This document shows, piece by piece, positions 62,160 to 64,000 of a DNA stretch of 64,000 nt. Position numbers and translations under genes: made by a program. The DNA is from Liopterus haemorrhoidalis (Eukaryota > Arthropoda > Insecta > Coleoptera > Dytiscidae). The stretch is taken from positions 18,478,879 through 18,542,878 of the forward strand of contig OZ020622.1 in NCBI GenBank assembly GCA_963971575.1, read 5' to 3'. Under the pieces are notes generated by a model that was given only the letters and a program-made list of their open reading frames with translations, was not told the DNA's origin and did no database searches. Position 1 is the stretch's first letter; every line of letters begins with the position of its first letter.

Positions 62160-62429
62160 GTTTAACTCAGTGATTCTTAACCGGGGCGCCAGCGCCCCTT
62201 TGTGGGCGTTTTGGAGGTCTGGCGGAGCGTTTTTAAATTTTTAACATTTAGGGGGCGCTGCAGAATTTCGAGTGGGCATTGTGTCAATATAGAATATGCT
62301 CATTTGCTCAATTGTTGCGTACAATGCACACATAACCATTGTATAATCGCGAATAAAATCTAGCGATCGGGTTACCACGTTGTGTCTGACTGTTTGGCTT
62401 TTGACAATTAGCGCCGGATGTATTCGAAA

Positions 62430-63015
62430 AGATGAATGAAAATCTCCTGAATCTTCAAGGAAACAATATCAGCCTTATTAAAGCCAAAGGACTTGTATTG
62501 AGCTTTATCAATAAACTCAAATTATATAAAAATAATCTTTGTCGGCGAGAATACCATTAGTTTCCTTCTTTACAACAATTAAAAGAAGATACGCTCAAGG
62601 ATTCTGATTTAGAAACATACTCTAGCCACATTGACGCCCTTATCGAAGGTATGATAATACGATTCAAATACTTGCAGGAACTTGTTAATTGAGCTTAGTT
62701 AATTAATCCATTTTTATCAGACGTAGAAAGTGTCAGTCAAAATTTAAAAGAGCAGTTTATTGAGCTACAAAATGACTGTGAAGCCAAAATAATATTCAAT
62801 CAATGTGATTATAATGCTTTTTGGGTTCGTTTTCGCCATCAATACCCTCTTCTGTGGAAAGAAGTAAAATTACCCATCATAGCATTTCCATCTTCCTATT
62901 TAGTAGAAAAGAGTTTTTAGCGCAGTAATGCATATATTGAAAAAAACACGAAATCGATTACAAATGAGCCAAAGAGGATATTTGAGATTATATTTGTGCA
63001 AACCAAATTTGTTGC
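62430..63015 (+). pseudogene. hAT transposase (ZBED/SCAND3-like) C-terminal relic
   Basis: The text MNENLLNLQGNNISLIKAKG, LVLSFINKLKLYKNNLCRRE, SVSQNLKEQFIELQNDCEAK, FWVRFRHQYPLLWKEVKLPI and AFPSSYLVEKSF is followed by a one-base insertion near 62918 and SAVMHILKKTRNRLQMSQRG with YLRLYLCKPN. This matches the C-terminal half and dimerisation domain of ZBED5/SCAND3-type hAT proteins. Internal stops and the shift inactivate it. Confidence 0.88.
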
Positions 63016-63060
63016 AACCAAAAATTTTATATTAAATGATTTACTTATTTTATTTAAATA

Positions 63061-63553
63061 CAGTGGAACCCCGCCATTCGTACACAATTCGTTCCAGAAG
63101 GTAGTTCGAATGGCGATTTGTACGAATGACGAATCATTTTTTCACATAAGATATAATGTAAATTGTATTAATCAGTTCTAGATCCATAGATGATCGTTTA
63201 TTTAAACCTATAAAAACAATAAATATACAGTACTGTACATGAAATACATAAATAAAAATTTATCTGCACTTTTGTACTTATGTGAGCTGATGGCGGAAGT
63301 AGAATATGGAGAGGAGGAAGAGGGATGTTGTTGTTACTGTTTGGAATTGGAGTCACTTTCCATAAAAACATCAGGTAACATCCCTTCAGGTGTTTTCTCT
63401 CTTTCTAGTTTTCAACATTGTTGCGTGGCGCCAACCGCACGCTGTCCGAATAGCGGGCAAGCGTACGAATAACGAATTGAATTTTACTTGAATAAGTTAG
63501 ACGAATATCGCGTTGTACGAGTAGAGAGGCGAACGAATGGCGGGGTTCCACTG
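63061..63553. mobile_element. Pogo/Tigger-type MITE
   Basis: CAGTGGAACCCCGCCATTCG is exactly inverted at the other end and TA flanks both sides (63059-63060, 63554-63555). CAGTGGAACCCCG-type ends with TA duplication are characteristic of the pogo/Tigger group. Subterminal TTCGAATGGCGATTTG repeats the TIR core. There is no transposase. It is nested in the hAT element. Confidence 0.9.
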
Positions 63554-63837
63554 TATTACTATAATGTTGTATGTGATATTAATATAAATGACATATGTGA
63601 TATTAATATGTGACATAAAAGGCAACAAATACATAATGTTTATAAAAATAATAACGTGTTTTATTTCTATTTCTCATCATTTTTTAATTTTAGTGGGAAA
63701 TTCATTGCATAAAATACATACCTACATAGAGAAAAGTGTAAATTTTCCATTTTGTTTTTTGTTGGGGGGCGCTGGATAATTTTACTGTGGTAAAGGGGGC
63801 GATTCTTTCAATACGGTTAAGAAACACTGGTTTAACT

Positions 63838-64000
63838 TTAAATTGTTTGACATTTTTAGCGTTTTTTGTTTCATTCTGTAAATTGTTATACATAATTAAA
63901 CCTTTATCAAAAATACTATCCTGGTTATTATTAGAACCAAAAAATTATCCTTTCCTCTAGTATTATGATTGTGAATCTCATTAATTGTTTTTAAGTCGTC
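63838..64000. other. AT-rich DNA with no recognised feature
   Basis: Nothing was recognised at the right edge of the window. Confidence 0.35.

Larger units (their letters stand above)
62168..63829 (+). mobile_element. hAT element, TSD GTTTAACT
   Basis: Ends CAGTGATTCTTAACCGG and reversed CAGTGTTTCTTAACCG are inverted; GTTTAACT is duplicated at 62160-62167 and 63830-63837. It contains a transposase C-terminal relic and a nested pogo-like MITE. Confidence 0.94.

Overview
The window reads as AT-rich, repeat-saturated nuclear DNA of an arthropod, most likely an insect. The evidence is the transposon mix: several mariner subfamilies (irritans-, cecropia- and rosa/DD41D-like), Tc1 elements, many hAT insertions with 8-bp target duplications, pogo-, Harbinger- and TTAA-type elements, Jockey- and LOA/R1-like LINEs and a solo LTR. 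Introns, TATA/CRE-like promoter sequence and pol III A/B boxes are eukaryotic. I found no intact host gene. The species cannot be named from sequence alone.

Layout. 0-9 kb: a LINE C-terminus split by a hAT element (1076-2099), an unclassified TA element with 30-bp perfect inverted repeats (3141-4144), and a mariner split by an element with 8-bp duplications (6047-6922). 9-14 kb: a hAT element carrying a 63-bp tandem array, and mariner relics. 14.7-17.5 kb: a tRNA-containing dispersed repeat (R2) interrupted by a TTAA-flanked ~300-bp-arm hairpin (14872-15615) and a GC-tipped Harbinger-like element (15916-16905). 19-25 kb: a deleted DD41D mariner, a second large hairpin (20105-20819), a decayed copy of a multicopy uncharacterised protein (21039-22700), a deleted cecropia-like mariner and a ~120-bp satellite. 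26-30 kb: a LINE broken by MITEs, and a solo LTR. 30-36 kb: Harbinger relic, nested hATs, and a fused pair of mariner halves. 36.3-37.4 kb: promoter-like DNA and a THAP-domain reading frame broken by repeat R1. 37.6-44 kb: three full-length Tc1/mariner elements, one (39826-41135) with an uninterrupted transposase and matching ends. 45-51 kb: a LINE tail split by a 3-bp-duplication element, itself split by a hAT, and by a second hAT. 51-54.5 kb: a long-TIR element and a Tc1 whose transposase has a spliceosomal-type intron. 55-64 kb: MITEs, a LINE relic, and two hATs with recognisable dimerisation domains and nested insertions.

The genes do not form a pathway. The coherent story is transposon stratigraphy. 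Duplicated target sites and empty-site copies elsewhere in the window let the insertion order be read, for example LINE, then 3-bp element, then hAT at 47-50 kb. The only candidates for present activity are the DD41D mariner and, less likely, the two Tc1 copies, each of which has visible lesions. Coordinates of element ends come from matching inverted repeats and target duplications by eye.
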